NCBI GenBank assembly: GCA_009760885.1
Contig: CM019719.1
Span: 33,989,584 to 34,053,583, forward strand
DNA from: Achatina immaculata
Lineage: Eukaryota > Mollusca > Gastropoda > Stylommatophora > Achatinidae
DNA length: 64,000 nt
Direction: 5' to 3'
The notes beneath the pieces were generated by a model that ran no database searches, was not told where the DNA came from, and was given only the letters and a program-made list of their open reading frames with translations. The translations under genes and the position numbers were made by a program. Shown here piece after piece: positions 33,167 through 43,745 of the stretch (position 1 is the stretch's first letter; each line of letters begins with the position of its first letter).

Positions 33167-33515
33167 GTGGTTTATTAGAAGAATGTTGCGAATCCCCTGG
33201 ACAGCAAAAATAACTAATGAAGAATGTATGAGAAGAGCTGGAGAGACAAAAAACCTTGTCAGAAAGATAAGAGAGAGACAATGTACTTTCATAGGACATG
33301 CAATGAAAAGAGGGGGCATTGAAAATATTATAACAACAGGAAAAATAGAAGGAAGAAGATCTAGAGGAAGACCAAGAGAAATTATACTGGACAGTCTGAC
33401 GGGTTGGTGTGAGAGGAGATCACCAACTGAACTGATGGCCTGCATGAAGGATCGGGTACTCTGGAGAAGCATAATAGCCAACGCCAGTCGGCACGGCACC
33501 TGATGATGATGATGA
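33167..33515 (+). pseudogene. LINE 3' end (family R), copy 2, with target-site duplication
   Basis: An open frame of 112 codons reads FIRRMLRIPWTAKITNEECM, RRAGETKNLVRKIRERQCTF, IGHAMKRGGIENIITTGKIE, RGRPREIILDSLTGWCERR, SPTELMACMKDRVLW and a stop, then (GAT)n. The nine bases TTACAAGAT flank it exactly (33158-33166 and 33516-33524), as expected for target-primed reverse transcription with 5' truncation. There is no RT core. Intact frame and clean duplication suggest a young insertion. Confidence 0.9.
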
Positions 33516-33524
33516 TTACAAGAT

Positions 33525-33921
33525 TAATTTATGATGTAACATATTTTGAATGATGTATATTATCATATTTGTGCAGGTGAAGACAATATTTCTCTCGGAG
33601 ACCTTGTATGCAACCAGAACGTAGCTGATACTAGCGAGATACCAACACATGTTACTGAAAGGCAAAATTAACATGCCCGTGTGTACAACGAAACATGTTT
33701 TAATAAAAACGACAATTATGTTTGTGCTACTGGCGTATTTGTTTCTGAGACTCACGTGTTTGTACGAAATAAAATAACATTTTTCGATAGCAGAAAAATA
33801 TATCAGTCAATTAAAATACATATATCAAGCTTACCATAACATATTTGTCGGAAGTGAGATAATAATGACAGTCTTGGTATGGTACATAATGGGGAAAATG
33901 TAAGAGAGGAAGACCAATGAA
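33525..33921. other. Unassigned AT-rich sequence
   Basis: Nothing recognised. Confidence 0.4.
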
Positions 33922-34212
33922 TGAATGAATGAATGAATGAATAATCTTTATTTTTCAAGGGTAAAGAATTGGGCACGCAGGCCCGTCTTACATTCTACTC
34001 TTCATCACTCCATCTTTCATTCTCCCCACACAATTGATTTAGTACAAAAATACAAATTTAATTAGGAAAAACATATCAAAAGAGTGTAAGATTTAACTAC
34101 TACATTCAAGGTAAAAGAGAAGAAGTAATTAACCTAATAAAATAGCACTCACGCACACATACACACGCAGACATATACATAAATAAAAATACATTGTAAA
34201 TACAGATCTTCT
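33922..34212 (-). repeat. Interspersed repeat (family I), with ATGA tail
   Basis: The minus strand has the GGGCCTGCGTGCCCAATTCT block seen at 97-165, then AATAAAGATT and a (ATTC)n tail at 33925-33950. The upstream part forms the left arm of the palindrome at 34121-34319. Confidence 0.65.
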
Positions 34213-34319
34213 AACATATGTTTTTTTTAGAAGATCTGTATTTACAATGTATTTTTATTTATGTATATGTCTGCGTGTGTATGTGTGCGTGAGTGCTATT
34301 TTCTAGGTTAATTACTTCT
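34121..34319. repeat. Near-perfect palindrome, ~92 bp arms, 16 bp spacer
   Basis: Left arm 34121-34212 and right arm 34229-34319 are inverted copies (AGAAGTAATTAACCTA at the outer edge, TACAGATCTTCT at the inner edge), differing only by a ~2 base change near the outer part. The spacer is AACATATG plus a T run. A fold-back of this kind could form a stable hairpin or cruciform. Confidence 0.95.
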
Positions 34320-34339
34320 TTTTATTTTAATTACTTCTA

Positions 34340-34470
34340 CCAAGGCAAAGATAGCTGCAAGACATCGTTGTTGATCTTCGAATGAATGCATCGGCAGCAG
34401 GGCATCTTGCTTAAAACCGAGAGACCTACAGGAGAGCTGCTAGAGAGGCAAAGCTCCACAAGGGACATAC
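34340..34470 (+). pseudogene. LINE 3' end (family T), short copy
   Basis: Plus-strand match to the terminal ~130 bp of 45001-46221: AGCTGCAAGACATCGTTG, GCAGCAGGGCATCTTGC and GGCAAAGCTCCACAAGGGAC. Confidence 0.75.
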
Positions 34471-34665
34471 AAACGACTGACTGAAGATAATAATACCTAT
34501 GTGAGAAACGTCACACATTTCTTTAGGTTAACATATAATGTAATATATTTGGCAAGACAAGATAAGACGCTACTTGAAAACAAAGTAACGTATCTCTGTT
34601 GGGTTTCAGCATGTTTCTATAGAGGGAAGTCATTTATTTGTTTGCAGGTGTTTTTATGCGTTATT

Positions 34666-34682
34666 GGGGGGGGGGGGGGGGG
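34666..34682. repeat. Poly-G run (17 G)
   Basis: Uninterrupted G17 immediately before repeat H copy 1. Confidence 0.95.
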
Positions 34683-35000
34683 CGGTGAAGACGCTTGTCC
34701 GAAGAGGCAATCAGCGACCCATAGCTGATATGCCAGCGTCAGGGCTAGCGAACCATAGCTGACCAAGACCCTGTCCCACCTCTCCAGTAACAGGCCAGGC
34801 CTGGTTAACGGGGCAGGGATCGCCATAGTCCCCGTGGTGGTGGAGTCTGCTAAAGAAGCACAGCACACCCCCTGCTTTTTAGCTGTATTCCGGGACTGAA
34901 AAAGTAGCCGCCATAACCCGCTCCCACGCCGATACGATGCTGTGCCTCAACGCCTCTACAGCATCGGTTGCAAAAAACAACAGCTCGCAGTTACTGGAAG
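34683..35000 (+). repeat. Unassigned interspersed repeat (family H), copy 1
   Basis: Shares long blocks with 37925-38260 (plus) and 46385-46625 (minus): GACCAAGACCCTGTCCCACC, GTGGTGGAGTCTGCTAAAGA, TTTTTAGCTGTATTCCGGGA. No tRNA promoter boxes, inverted ends or coding frame are seen. Confidence 0.8.
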
Positions 35001-35375
35001 TTCGTACAAGTGCGTGATATAACCTAGTAAGATAGTCTTTTTGTAAAAGTAGCATAACCTATTTTCATAGCATAACAGAACAGGGCATGCAAAAGCTTGG
35101 TGGTATGTTGTGTGTTATAAAACACCATTGTCCTGCAGAGTAATGTTTCATGTTTGTGACGGGAAAGACATCATGTCTGTGTACAACGCCGTATTTGACT
35201 GTGGAAGATAATGTAACATGTTTTTGCGCAGTGAAGCGTCGTATCTACCTACGTAGTGTGATGTTACGTGTCTGAGCATGCTAATATATTTTCATATACT
35301 GAGTAAGACAGCGTGACGTACTTCCACAGGAAATACAGTTTGCTGCTGTATAGAGTTCGGATTTGATATTTTACT
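35001..35375. other. Unassigned sequence
   Basis: Loosely repetitive (GTAATGTT-, GTGTGATGTTACG-like motifs) but no clear unit. Confidence 0.4.
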
Positions 35376-36060
35376 ATGCTCTCTCTTCCGTCCTTTCAGT
35401 GCCATAGACATCCGGGGCTGCTTGTAGAAGGAGATTTACACTTTCTGTCGGTCCGTTGCCGACTTTCTCGGCTGTCTCCCACGTCGTCAGTTCTTTATTT
35501 ACTAGCATTTTCTCTGGTGTATGTATCCATGTTTCTTTGGACCGCTCCATGTTTCTTTTACTCCACGGACATGCGACTTCAAAGTTCTTCGTGGAATCGA
35601 GTCTACAGTCATTCTCATAATGTGGCCAATCTATCATCATCTTCTCCTCTCACTCACTACTGATAATGGTGCCATGTCTATCGCACTTAACAGTATTTGA
35701 TCAGAACACTATTTTAATCTTACGTTTTTCGTATGCTACGATAGATAAAGTTAGATTATCTGCATAAGGAAGGTAACTTTCTGACTTCTCAAGGATGACA
35801 TTTTCGTGAACAAACCTGATTTTTAAAAAGAAATTATTTTCTTCCCAGAATGAATTGTTTTCCCAGCTTCATTATTTGAACAAATGTTTATATGTTCCCT
35901 TTGCTACTATTTTGTGTCTTATGCTGTGCTAGTAAAGACCGGCTTGAAAATTTCTATTTCCAGTTTCGTGAACATGTTAAAGACAAATCCTGATGAACGG
36001 TTGATTGCTGTCAGCTACTTCAGTGTTGTACAGTACTGACGGTTTCCTTCTTGCCCATTT
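35376..36060 (-). pseudogene. LINE, degenerate RT core and C-terminus
   Basis: The minus strand, 5' to 3', shows a SSGFVFNMFTKLEIEI segment where a 'LSP.LFN.Y.E' RT block is expected, then YLPYADNLTLSIV, matching the Y-A-D-D-x catalytic motif with the second Asp changed to Asn, then IGHIMRMTVDSIPRRTLKS, SKETW and LTTWETAEKVGNGP of the C-terminal tail. Several frameshifts and stops separate these. The motif order and spacing fit a LINE reverse transcriptase; the Asn change and frameshifts make it dead. Confidence 0.6.
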
Positions 36061-37193
36061 CCTGGTGTCATTCACCCATTTATTTATTTGCTCTTAGCAC
36101 TCCCCATTTCCCTCTCACATAATCTTCGCCAGAATCAGGTCGTCAAACTACTCACTGTAATCTTTCTCTCAGATCGGATACGATGCTCGCGTTGCAACAT
36201 CTTCACGACTGCTAAGAAGTTCCTGTTCTCTGTTCCAGTTAGATACAACGCCAGCGATAAATCAAAAGAAACAATTGAAAATAAACATGAATACTTACCT
36301 TACAGAAAGTCTATCCAGGCAACCATGTTCCCTAAAGAACTCGCTTTTGATGTATGAAAAAACAAAAACAAAAACTGTTTCTCTTATACTCTCATTTCTA
36401 CTGGAAGAAACAACGATTATAATATCAGTTTAATTCGTCTTCTTCACATAAATCTTTGGAACAAGTGCCGAAAGAAGTCTTACAAAGGTAAACAATGACA
36501 GATGTCTTATATGTGCTAAGAAATTCCTCGAGAAATATGAATTGTCAAGAAATACCATTTAATCATTGAGCAACTTGTTCATTCTGAAGTTTTGTGGCTC
36601 TTTCAGTTCACCATGAGGTATATTCTCGAATATGCATGATCCTTTATTACAATTTTTTTTCTTCTATGCACGCCCTTATCAAAGATTTTGTTCGTGTTAT
36701 TGTGAAAGCAGTTACGGGACACTACGTGGCATTTGAATTTACATTATTTTATGCTATTAAAAAGAAGTTAAACAAATTTAAATATTTCATTAATTTTCAG
36801 CGTTACGTATTAACAAACAATATTTCTGCTCTGCAACATCAATTAACAACAGTTGTTATTATAAATAACTTCACATTTTTGCGTAATTAACAGCTGCATC
36901 TTCACACACACACACACACAATCACTTTGTGAAAATATTGCTATATAACGGAGTCCTATATATATATATATATATCAGAGTAAAAATACCCTCATAAAAC
37001 AGAAAGTGATTAAAAAAAACAAGCGAGAAGTTTGCTACACATTTTTTTTAAATCCAAGCGCTGAAAAATTAGAGAAATATTTCACCAAAATAAACGGCCG
37101 AGGAGTTCAAGTCATCGATGGTTTCTATCACAAAGGCCGGCAATTAACTGTTTGGCCAGAAGGATAATTTACTCTGACTACGATTCCTATCCT
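36061..37193. other. Unassigned AT-rich sequence
   Basis: Nothing recognised apart from a (CA)n run near 36903-36920 and a (TA)n run at 36957-36975. A minus-strand GTAAGT donor-like site at about 36294-36299 has no convincing exon behind it. Confidence 0.5.
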
Positions 37194-37195
37194 CG

Positions 37196-37223
37196 CAGGC
37201 TCTACGCAGGCTCTACGCAGGCT
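37196..37223. repeat. Short tandem repeat, GCAGGCTCTAC x2-3
   Basis: Eleven-base unit repeated two to three times in a GC-richer island (37190-37290). Confidence 0.8.
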
Positions 37224-37924
37224 TAGGAAACCTGTAAGAACTCATCGATCTCGGAGCCCGCCGGCATCGATGTGCCAGCAAGGTTTTCTCCGCGTAAATT
37301 TATTTCTCAGCTTTTACTCTTTTTGTCACAGAACAAGAAGATTATATTTATTTGTAAATATAAATACTATACACCTGTTTTATTTTTTTAATGACTCCAT
37401 TTAATAACAATTTTCTTTTTAAAAGGAGACCAATTTATTTTTACCATTATACATTTTTGGTTGAAAAACAAGCTTAAAGATGCGACATAGGCCCTGGATC
37501 TCGCCAGAGTTGCTTGGGCTGTGGAGTTGGTGATAAATTGAGTTAGTCTCGCTCGTGAATACTGTCTTTGCTGAAGCCATTCCAGATTCCAGTCCATTTG
37601 CTAGGTTTATATTTGTCTCCCTTTTTTTGTAAAACAAGAGGTTATTTTTTAAAGGACTTACTCTTAAGTGTGTGAGAGTGGCAAGTGTAAACTTGGTTAA
37701 TGTACTTCTCAGACATTTGTTTGCTAAGTGGCGTGGTATCTTTAGTTGGAAAGTAAATACATCTAAAACGTTTATACCTCCAAATATTCAAAATAATCTC
37801 CACGTGTACAAATCTGATAATAAGCATACTACAGTAAAGCGTACAAAATGAAGCGTGATTGCGTAAACACGATATAATGGTGATTGCGTGTGGTTCAGTC
37901 AATCATTAATACCAATTTATGTTC
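37224..37924. other. Unassigned sequence
   Basis: Nothing recognised. Confidence 0.5.
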
Positions 37925-38260
37925 ATTGGCTGTGAAGACACTTGTCCGATGAGGCAATCAGCAACCCATAGCTGACATGCTAGCGTCAGGGTTAGCGAAT
38001 CATAGCTGACATGCTAGTGTCAGGGTTAGCTAACCATACCTGACCAAGACCCTGTCCCACCTCACCGTGGTACCTCCAGTAACAGGCCTAGCCTGGCTAA
38101 AGGGGCAGGGATTGCCATAGTCCCCATGGTGGTGGAGTCTGCTAAAGAAGCATTGCACACCCCCCGCTTTTTAGCTGTACTCCGGGACTGAAAAAGTAGC
38201 TGCCATACTATGTTGTGCCTCAACGCCTCTACAGCATTGACTGCAAAGAAGAACAGGGAG
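37925..38260 (+). repeat. Unassigned interspersed repeat (family H), copy 2
   Basis: As 34683-35000. It has an internal ~38 bp duplication (two TAGCTGACATGCTAG blocks) absent from copy 1. Confidence 0.8.
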
Positions 38261-38294
38261 ATAGTACAAGTATAAGCAAGTTCATCAAAAACTA

Positions 38295-38490
38295 TTCTTC
38301 TTCTTCAGCTTTCCGAGACATTAAGGCACATTACTGCAGATAAAGTTCGCCCCCATTCCTCCCTATTCCTAATCTTCTCTTTGCAACTGGTGACACCAAC
38401 TTCTTTTATATCATCTTCTATGTTGTCTTTCCATCTCTTTCTTGGTCTACCCTTTGGCCTCGTTTCATTTCTTGTGCGTACATCTGTTCC
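38295..38490 (-). pseudogene. LINE 3' end (family G), copy 2
   Basis: Plus-strand text TTCTTCTTCAGCTTTCCGAG, AGATAAAGTTCGCCCCCATT, TTCTATGTTGTCTTTCCA and TCTTGGTCTACC matches 43268-43445 closely. The minus-strand tail is (GAA)n. Confidence 0.75.
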
Positions 38491-38587
38491 GTAACACTAC
38501 ACTTTTTTTTATAAAAAAAACCATTGCATTTTTAAAAAAAATGTTGATTGGTTCTTTCTAGAATATGATGTTTCATATTTACTGAAG

Positions 38588-38800
38588 TGACCACCGTGAG
38601 TGATAAGTGAGTTTAACTGTACTGAGGGAAGTGACCACCGTGAGTGATAAGTGAGTTTAACTGTGCTGAGGGAAGTGACCACCGTGAGTGATAAGTGAGT
38701 TTAACTGTGCTGAGAGAAGTGACCACCGTGAGTGATAAGTGAGTTTAACTGTGCTGAGGGAAGTGACCACCGTGAGTGATAAGTGAGTTTAACTGTGCTG
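38588..38800. repeat. Minisatellite, 43 bp unit x5
   Basis: Almost identical units: GTGACCACCGTGAGTGATAA, GTGAGTTTAACTGTGCTGAG. Confidence 0.98.
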
Positions 38801-38834
<34 letters not shown>

Positions 38835-38880
38835 TATATATATATAATATATATATATATAATATATATATATATATATC
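38800..38880. repeat. (AT)n microsatellite
   Basis: AT dinucleotide run with AA interruptions (ATATAATATA), immediately following the 43 bp array. Self-complementary. Confidence 0.98.
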
Positions 38881-39300
38881 ATTCTGTCATTTTCATGTCC
38901 CTTGCCGAACTTTGCCTCCCTAACCGGGTCTCTCGGTTGTAAGCAAGATCAGCAGCTGCAGTGATGCGTCCATTGGCAGATTATCAACCATGTCTTGCAG
39001 CCATCTTCGCCTTGGTCTTCCTCTCTTTCTTTCTCTCATTATGTACCCTTCCAAGACTGTCCTCTCTAGATTATAATGACGTTTAATATGTCCAAAATAT
39101 TTAAGTTTTCTCTGTTTAATCTTCCTTACTAGCCAGCCTTCTTAAGTTCTTGTAGTAAGGATATATTTGTTCTTTTTTTTTGTGTGTCCATGATATTTGG
39201 AGGGCTCTTCTGTAGCATTTACATTCAAAGGCATTTCTGTGTTTCTCAGCTGTTTTATTAAGCGTCCAGGCATGTTTTGCGATGAGAAAGACATTACGGC
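38881..39300 (-). pseudogene. LINE 3' end (family T), longer copy
   Basis: The minus strand reads LNKTAEKHRNAFECKCYRRA, LQISWTHKKKEQIY, a KNLRRLASKED stretch, then the shared 3' end (GGCAAAGTTCGGCAAGGGAC). It is a diverged relative of 45001-46221. Confidence 0.8.
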
Positions 39301-39879
39301 AGCTAATCTGATAATATCGAATAATTTTTTTTAAAGGGGGCAATAAAACAAAAGAACGACAGCGATGTGAATGATGAAGTAGATTTGTACAGAAGAGTAT
39401 GGTTCACTTCTTTTAGAAAAGTATAAGGAAAGGAAAGAAGCAGCAATACAAGATAATAAGAACACACAAAAAATTAAAAGAAAAGAAAAGAAAAAAAAAC
39501 AAAAACAAAAAGAAAACCAAGAACCCAATATTTCAGCAACATGCCTTTGTTGGGGACAACCTCATAATCACGTTTGAAATATAAACTTAGTTAACCGTAT
39601 CAGCAAAGAAGAGGTAAACTTCTGCAGGTTCCCTGTGGCCATCCCTCAGATTGAAGATGGCGCAGGATGTTGCTGGCACAAAAACTTTTTGTTGTAGATT
39701 TTAAAAAAAAGCGAGAATTGTTGTATTGAGATTATTGCACTGGTATAATATAGATTCCCCGGATTAAGAGTGTTAACTCCACAGGTACTTGTTCTTTCAC
39801 GGCACTTTAGTTTTATCTCATACTCTTTGCTCGATCCCTTTCCTTTCATCGCCTTTCCCAATCCAACAAAAACGACTCG
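39301..39879. other. Unassigned sequence
   Basis: A-rich. A phrase CAATATTTCAGCAACATGCC near 39527 resembles GATATTTCGGCGTGAGCC near 40499 and may be a shared repeat end. Confidence 0.4.
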
Positions 39880-40065
39880 GGGTCTACCCAGTCTAAAATT
39901 TTTTTAAATGGGTATCAGAGAACTCTTGGAAGGTAAATGCGGCCAGACGTGACGCTGACCACATCAGACTTTCATGTGCCGAAGGTCTTGGAAATACAAG
40001 CCTTACACCGTATCTCCAACTTCCCTTAAATGGCTTGGAATTGGGGATTTTACCTTTACCTGACC
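39880..40065 (+). mobile_element. SINE type B, tail fragment
   Basis: Shares GGTAAATGCGGCCAGACGTG, CATCAGACTTTCATGTGCCG and GGTCTTGGAAATACAAGCCT with 23404-23695. The tRNA-like head is missing. Confidence 0.8.
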
Positions 40066-41661
40066 CTTCCGGATCTTCCCAAAACCTGCAGTAGGAATCT
40101 CAGTTTTACGTGGTTGCATGTTGGCAGAGTTTAAAACGCAAAATGTAGATAAAAAAAAATCTAACCTGTTATAAGCGAGGAATGTAAACAGTCAGAACAC
40201 TGCGAAAGTGTGAGCATAACTTAATACGCTACAGATCAAACTCAGCTGAAGTCTAACACAGCTACCTTTAGGGAAGAAAGCAGGAGATAATTCATAGTGA
40301 TAAAGAACAGATCTGTACCATGAAATGAACATCGGTAATCAGATAAAAGGGATGGCGACTGCAGTAAAACTGGTTTAAATAAAAAAAGGTAGATAGAGGT
40401 GTATGGTGCAGTTTTACAAAGTGAGGGAGGAAGTGAGTAAAGTGAGAAAAAACGAATAGAAAGTATGAGAATGTATAAATGAAAAACATACAACATTCGA
40501 TATTTCGGCGTGAGCCTTTTTCGAGGATTACATGAACAACGAGACAAAAAAAAAAAAAAAACGAGGAACTTATCTTAATGTTGCCTCCTCCAGAAGTAGA
40601 AAACAGAGAAATGTGTGTATTAGAAGGAATGACCACGCAGACCACAACAAAGGATACCCGATACAGCGAATCGTAAAGAAAATGTGCAGAGAGGATGAAA
40701 ACAAGTGGGTGGGGGGGGGGGGAGGCAATAGAAACATGATAGCCGCTAGAGCAGGTGTTGGGGGCGGGGAGGGAAAAGGGGACGCGGAGAGATAATGAAT
40801 GAAGAACATAAACACCTGCAGGGAGAAAATGTGAAACTGGTGAATAGGACAAGACCCTATAAACACCAATATGTTGCCAGAGAAGAAAAGAGGGTGGTGG
40901 TAGGGAGGGGTAGCATAGAGAAAGAAAGTAGAGTTTTAAAAAAAAGGGGGGAGTGGAAAACTAAAGAAATTACAGAAAGCTGAAGACATTGTTAATTCCA
41001 GCTGGGTGGAGACAGCCAGTCTGGAAAATAAGTCGCTGTTCTAGGACCCTCCGAGATCGTACATCAGCAGAACAAGAGCAGATCGCACTAACAGAAATGT
41101 CCTGTTTTCCCCTGTGATTGCTAAGGCAAAAATGTTTAGCCACAGGTAATCATACCTGTTTGAGTAAATATGTAATGAGAATATCGTACGCGAAGACCGG
41201 ACATGTCCAAGCTCAAGTTGTAGGAACGACCGACCGAAACATTCGCTAAGGAGATGAAAACAAAAGAGAGTTAACCAAATCAAAATGGACATGAAGTGGT
41301 ATACTCTGAATACAGTATGATCTCCCTTTACCATACACTGATACATCGTAATCACTAAACACATACTAGCATTCAGAGGAGAGAGGAAAAAAACAATTGA
41401 ATTTGAGAAGCTGAGAAACACTAATTAGTTAACATTTTTTATTATAACTTTGAAAATCGCTAGACGATGAGAGAATGATGTCAAACAAACCATCATTATT
41501 ACTCTACTTAGCACACACTGATCCTACCACGTGCTAGTACTGCAACCTGGTATTGGCTTGTGCCATTCCAACAGGTGTCGTGGTCTGTCTGGAAATTTTC
41601 CAGGAACACTCCGAACTTAATAAAATATCTGTTATGAAACGTTGAAAAAAGTCTGATTATA
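40066..41661. other. Unassigned sequence
   Basis: About 1.6 kb with no supported feature. A G-run lies at about 40708-40722. Open frames up to 186 codons here are Ser/Phe/Leu-rich translations of purine-rich DNA. Confidence 0.5.
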
Positions 41662-41904
41662 GTAAAGTAACAGAAGGCAGATTAGACCTCTACAAAATTC
41701 ACAGAGATAGCACTTTTAGATGTGGGAGACATAAAAATCACAAAATAATTACCTGGGACTTGAACTACGGACTACGGGCAGCTATCTAGCCACGAGAGAA
41801 CAGCCTATTAAGGAACTTCGCTATCTAGCACACCCTAACACTTGGCACTTTGTAAACGATTTTTTTAAGATCTAAGCATACACCACAGTGTTCTGTTAGT
41901 TTAC
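41662..41904 (-). mobile_element. TIR element with tRNA-like core, copy 1
   Basis: Long inverted repeats: the left edge is GTAAAGTAACAGAAGGCAGA and the right edge, reverse-complemented, is GTAAACTAACAGAACACTGT. On the minus strand the centre has a tRNA-like B-box (GTTCAAGTCCCAGG) and a CTCTCGTGGCTAGATAG segment. It matches 43746-43975 in opposite orientation, and the similarity runs about 30 bp past the right edge (ATAGGAAACAAC). Confidence 0.65.
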
Positions 41905-42129
41905 CTTATGAAAACTTCGTTGTTTCCTATTTGTAAAATTGTGTAACTGATTATAGTGAAGTAATCAGGATGTGGTTAAAAAATGTAACACTGTTAAACT
42001 GAACACATTGTATTATAATCTTATAAATTGTATTTCAAGCGTAGACAGACACACAATTAATCCATAAAGCATACAACATTTACATGTATATTTACATAAC
42101 AGACAAGAATATGCATAAAGAGACATACA
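41905..42129. other. Unassigned sequence
   Basis: Nothing recognised. Confidence 0.4.
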
Positions 42130-42241
42130 GGAAGAACTAAAGTAAGCCGGAAAAGACATGGTTCTGAGGGATCCTAACTTTCTCAAGACAGGATCGGCTG
42201 GAGAACCTTTGTTGATGTTTTAAGCTTCATTGAGAGTACAG

Positions 42242-42274
<33 letters not shown>

Positions 42275-42275
42275 G
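42130..42275 (+). pseudogene. LINE 3' end (family F), copy 1
   Basis: Degenerate: EELK, then LSQDRIGWRTFVDVLS in one frame, then TED and (GAT)n. Same ending as 42575-42945. Confidence 0.6.
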
Positions 42276-42351
42276 CATCCAAGCAACAAAAAAAAATCGG
42301 TAAACTGAGTCTGAAAACAAAATGAACAAATCTTTTTGTTGTCTTTTTCCA

Positions 42352-42574
42352 GCCAACAAGAAACTTGTCACTGATGTTGGAACACAGACAGAAACGACTG
42401 CAAAACTGCTCATATAAGATAATTTATTTGCAAATGATCTCGAGTTAGCTGAAGAGTTTTCTGAAAAAAATAAATTATCGTTGAGAAGATGTTGCTTCAT
42501 TTATGGATCTCCAGATGAGCCATTTATTGATTGTAAAGAAGAATTTAAAGATGGTTTTATAATGAAATATGTCA
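42352..42574 (+). pseudogene. Coding remnant, unrecognised
   Basis: One plus frame is coherent for 74 codons with a single TAA at 42415-42417: NKKLVTDVGTQTETTAKLLI, then FANDLELAEEFSEKNKLSLR, RCCFIYGSPDEPFIDCKEEF and KDGFIMKYVIRQA. It is preceded by a TCTTTTTGTTGTCTTTTTCCAG acceptor-like tract at about 42330-42351 and is cut off by LINE family F copy 2. Acidic, protein-like composition distinguishes it from nearby frames. It may be an exon fragment or part of an unknown retroposon ORF. Confidence 0.35.
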
Positions 42575-42945
42575 TAAGGCAGGCGAAGATGGAAATGGCT
42601 GGGCCACATACACAAAGGGAAAAATAAGACACTCCTGTACCACCTTGACTTGGACATCTCAAGGAAAAGGAAAGAGGGGCAGGCCGCTGGTGATGTGAGG
42701 ACACACGGTACAGGAGGAACTAAAGGAAGGAGGACAGACATGGTTTGAGGTATCCCAACTTGCTCGGGACAGGATTTGCCAGAGAACTTTTGTTGATGCC
42801 TTATGCCCCATTGGGAGTACAGAGGACTGATGATGATGATTATGATGATGATGATGATGACGACGATGGTGATGATGATGATGATGATGATGATGATGAC
42901 GATGATGGTGATGGTGATGGTGATGATGATGCTATTCAGTTTTTG
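42575..42945 (+). pseudogene. LINE 3' end (family F), copy 2, with expanded (GAT)n tail
   Basis: RRWKWLGHIHKGKNKTLLYH at the start, a frameshift, then EELKEGGQTWFEVSQLARDR, ICQRTFVDALCPIGSTED and a stop. A (GAT)n tail of ~110 bp with GAC and GGT interruptions follows (42826-42935). Confidence 0.8.
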
Positions 42946-43267
42946 AAGACTGTCTGAAGTAGTTTTAGACCCAAAAAAAAAATTATTTAAACTCATTTGG
43001 ATTTAAAATAAAACTCCATCAAATTCACAAGAGAAGATAAAAGTTAAAAAAAAACCCACCTGGCAATACCTGCATCAAGTGGCCAGGATTCTTAGACTGA
43101 GATGAAAGTTATGAGACCCAATGATGATTTATCAGTTTTCAACTCAAAATGCTTGAATTCACTTCAACTAGTGATACAAATCTCTTGCTGCCTGCATTTA
43201 TATATTACACTAAAATTGTTCCTGATAAGTTCTGTATCAGATGTATCAGAAGAAAGAGGTTTCTCAG
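42946..43267. other. Unassigned sequence
   Basis: Nothing recognised. Confidence 0.4.
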
Positions 43268-43445
43268 AACTTCTTCTTCTTCAGCTTTCCAAGTCAATAA
43301 GGCTCATTGCCACAGATAAAGTTCGCCTCCATTCCTCTCTATTCCTAATCTTCTCTTTTCAGTTGATGAAACCAATTTCATTTATATCCTCTTCTATGTT
43401 GTCTTTCCACCTCTGTCTTGGTCTACTCCTTGGTCTTGTTTCTCA
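43268..43445 (-). pseudogene. LINE 3' end (family G), copy 3
   Basis: Same 3' terminal block as 38295-38490; (GAA)n tail on the minus strand at 43268-43282. Confidence 0.75.
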
Positions 43446-43745
43446 GAAAATTACTTAATAACTTTGTAACATTATCAAATTAGCATGGTTGCCATTACCA
43501 GTTTAATGTGTAGTCACATGAGGTTTAAATTTTTGAACCTCTTTTAAAGGAATTTTAAGAAGGAAAAAAGAAGTCATAGTTTTCTTGGCCATGTTGTTCT
43601 CAGTTTTTCAAAATACACTGTAAAGGCTCGGCAGATTGCAAACATACTTCAAGTACAACTTTGTGCTCTCTGATCTGAACTAATTTTGTGTTTCTAGATT
43701 GAGACCTCATTTACTATAAATAGGAAACAACCAGGCTTTTGTACA
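43446..43745. other. Unassigned sequence
   Basis: Nothing recognised. Confidence 0.4.

Noticed and set aside
40242..40869. Frames up to 186 codons on the minus strand
   Set aside because: Ser/Pro/Phe-rich translation of purine-rich DNA with a G-run; several overlapping frames are open at once and no domain is visible.
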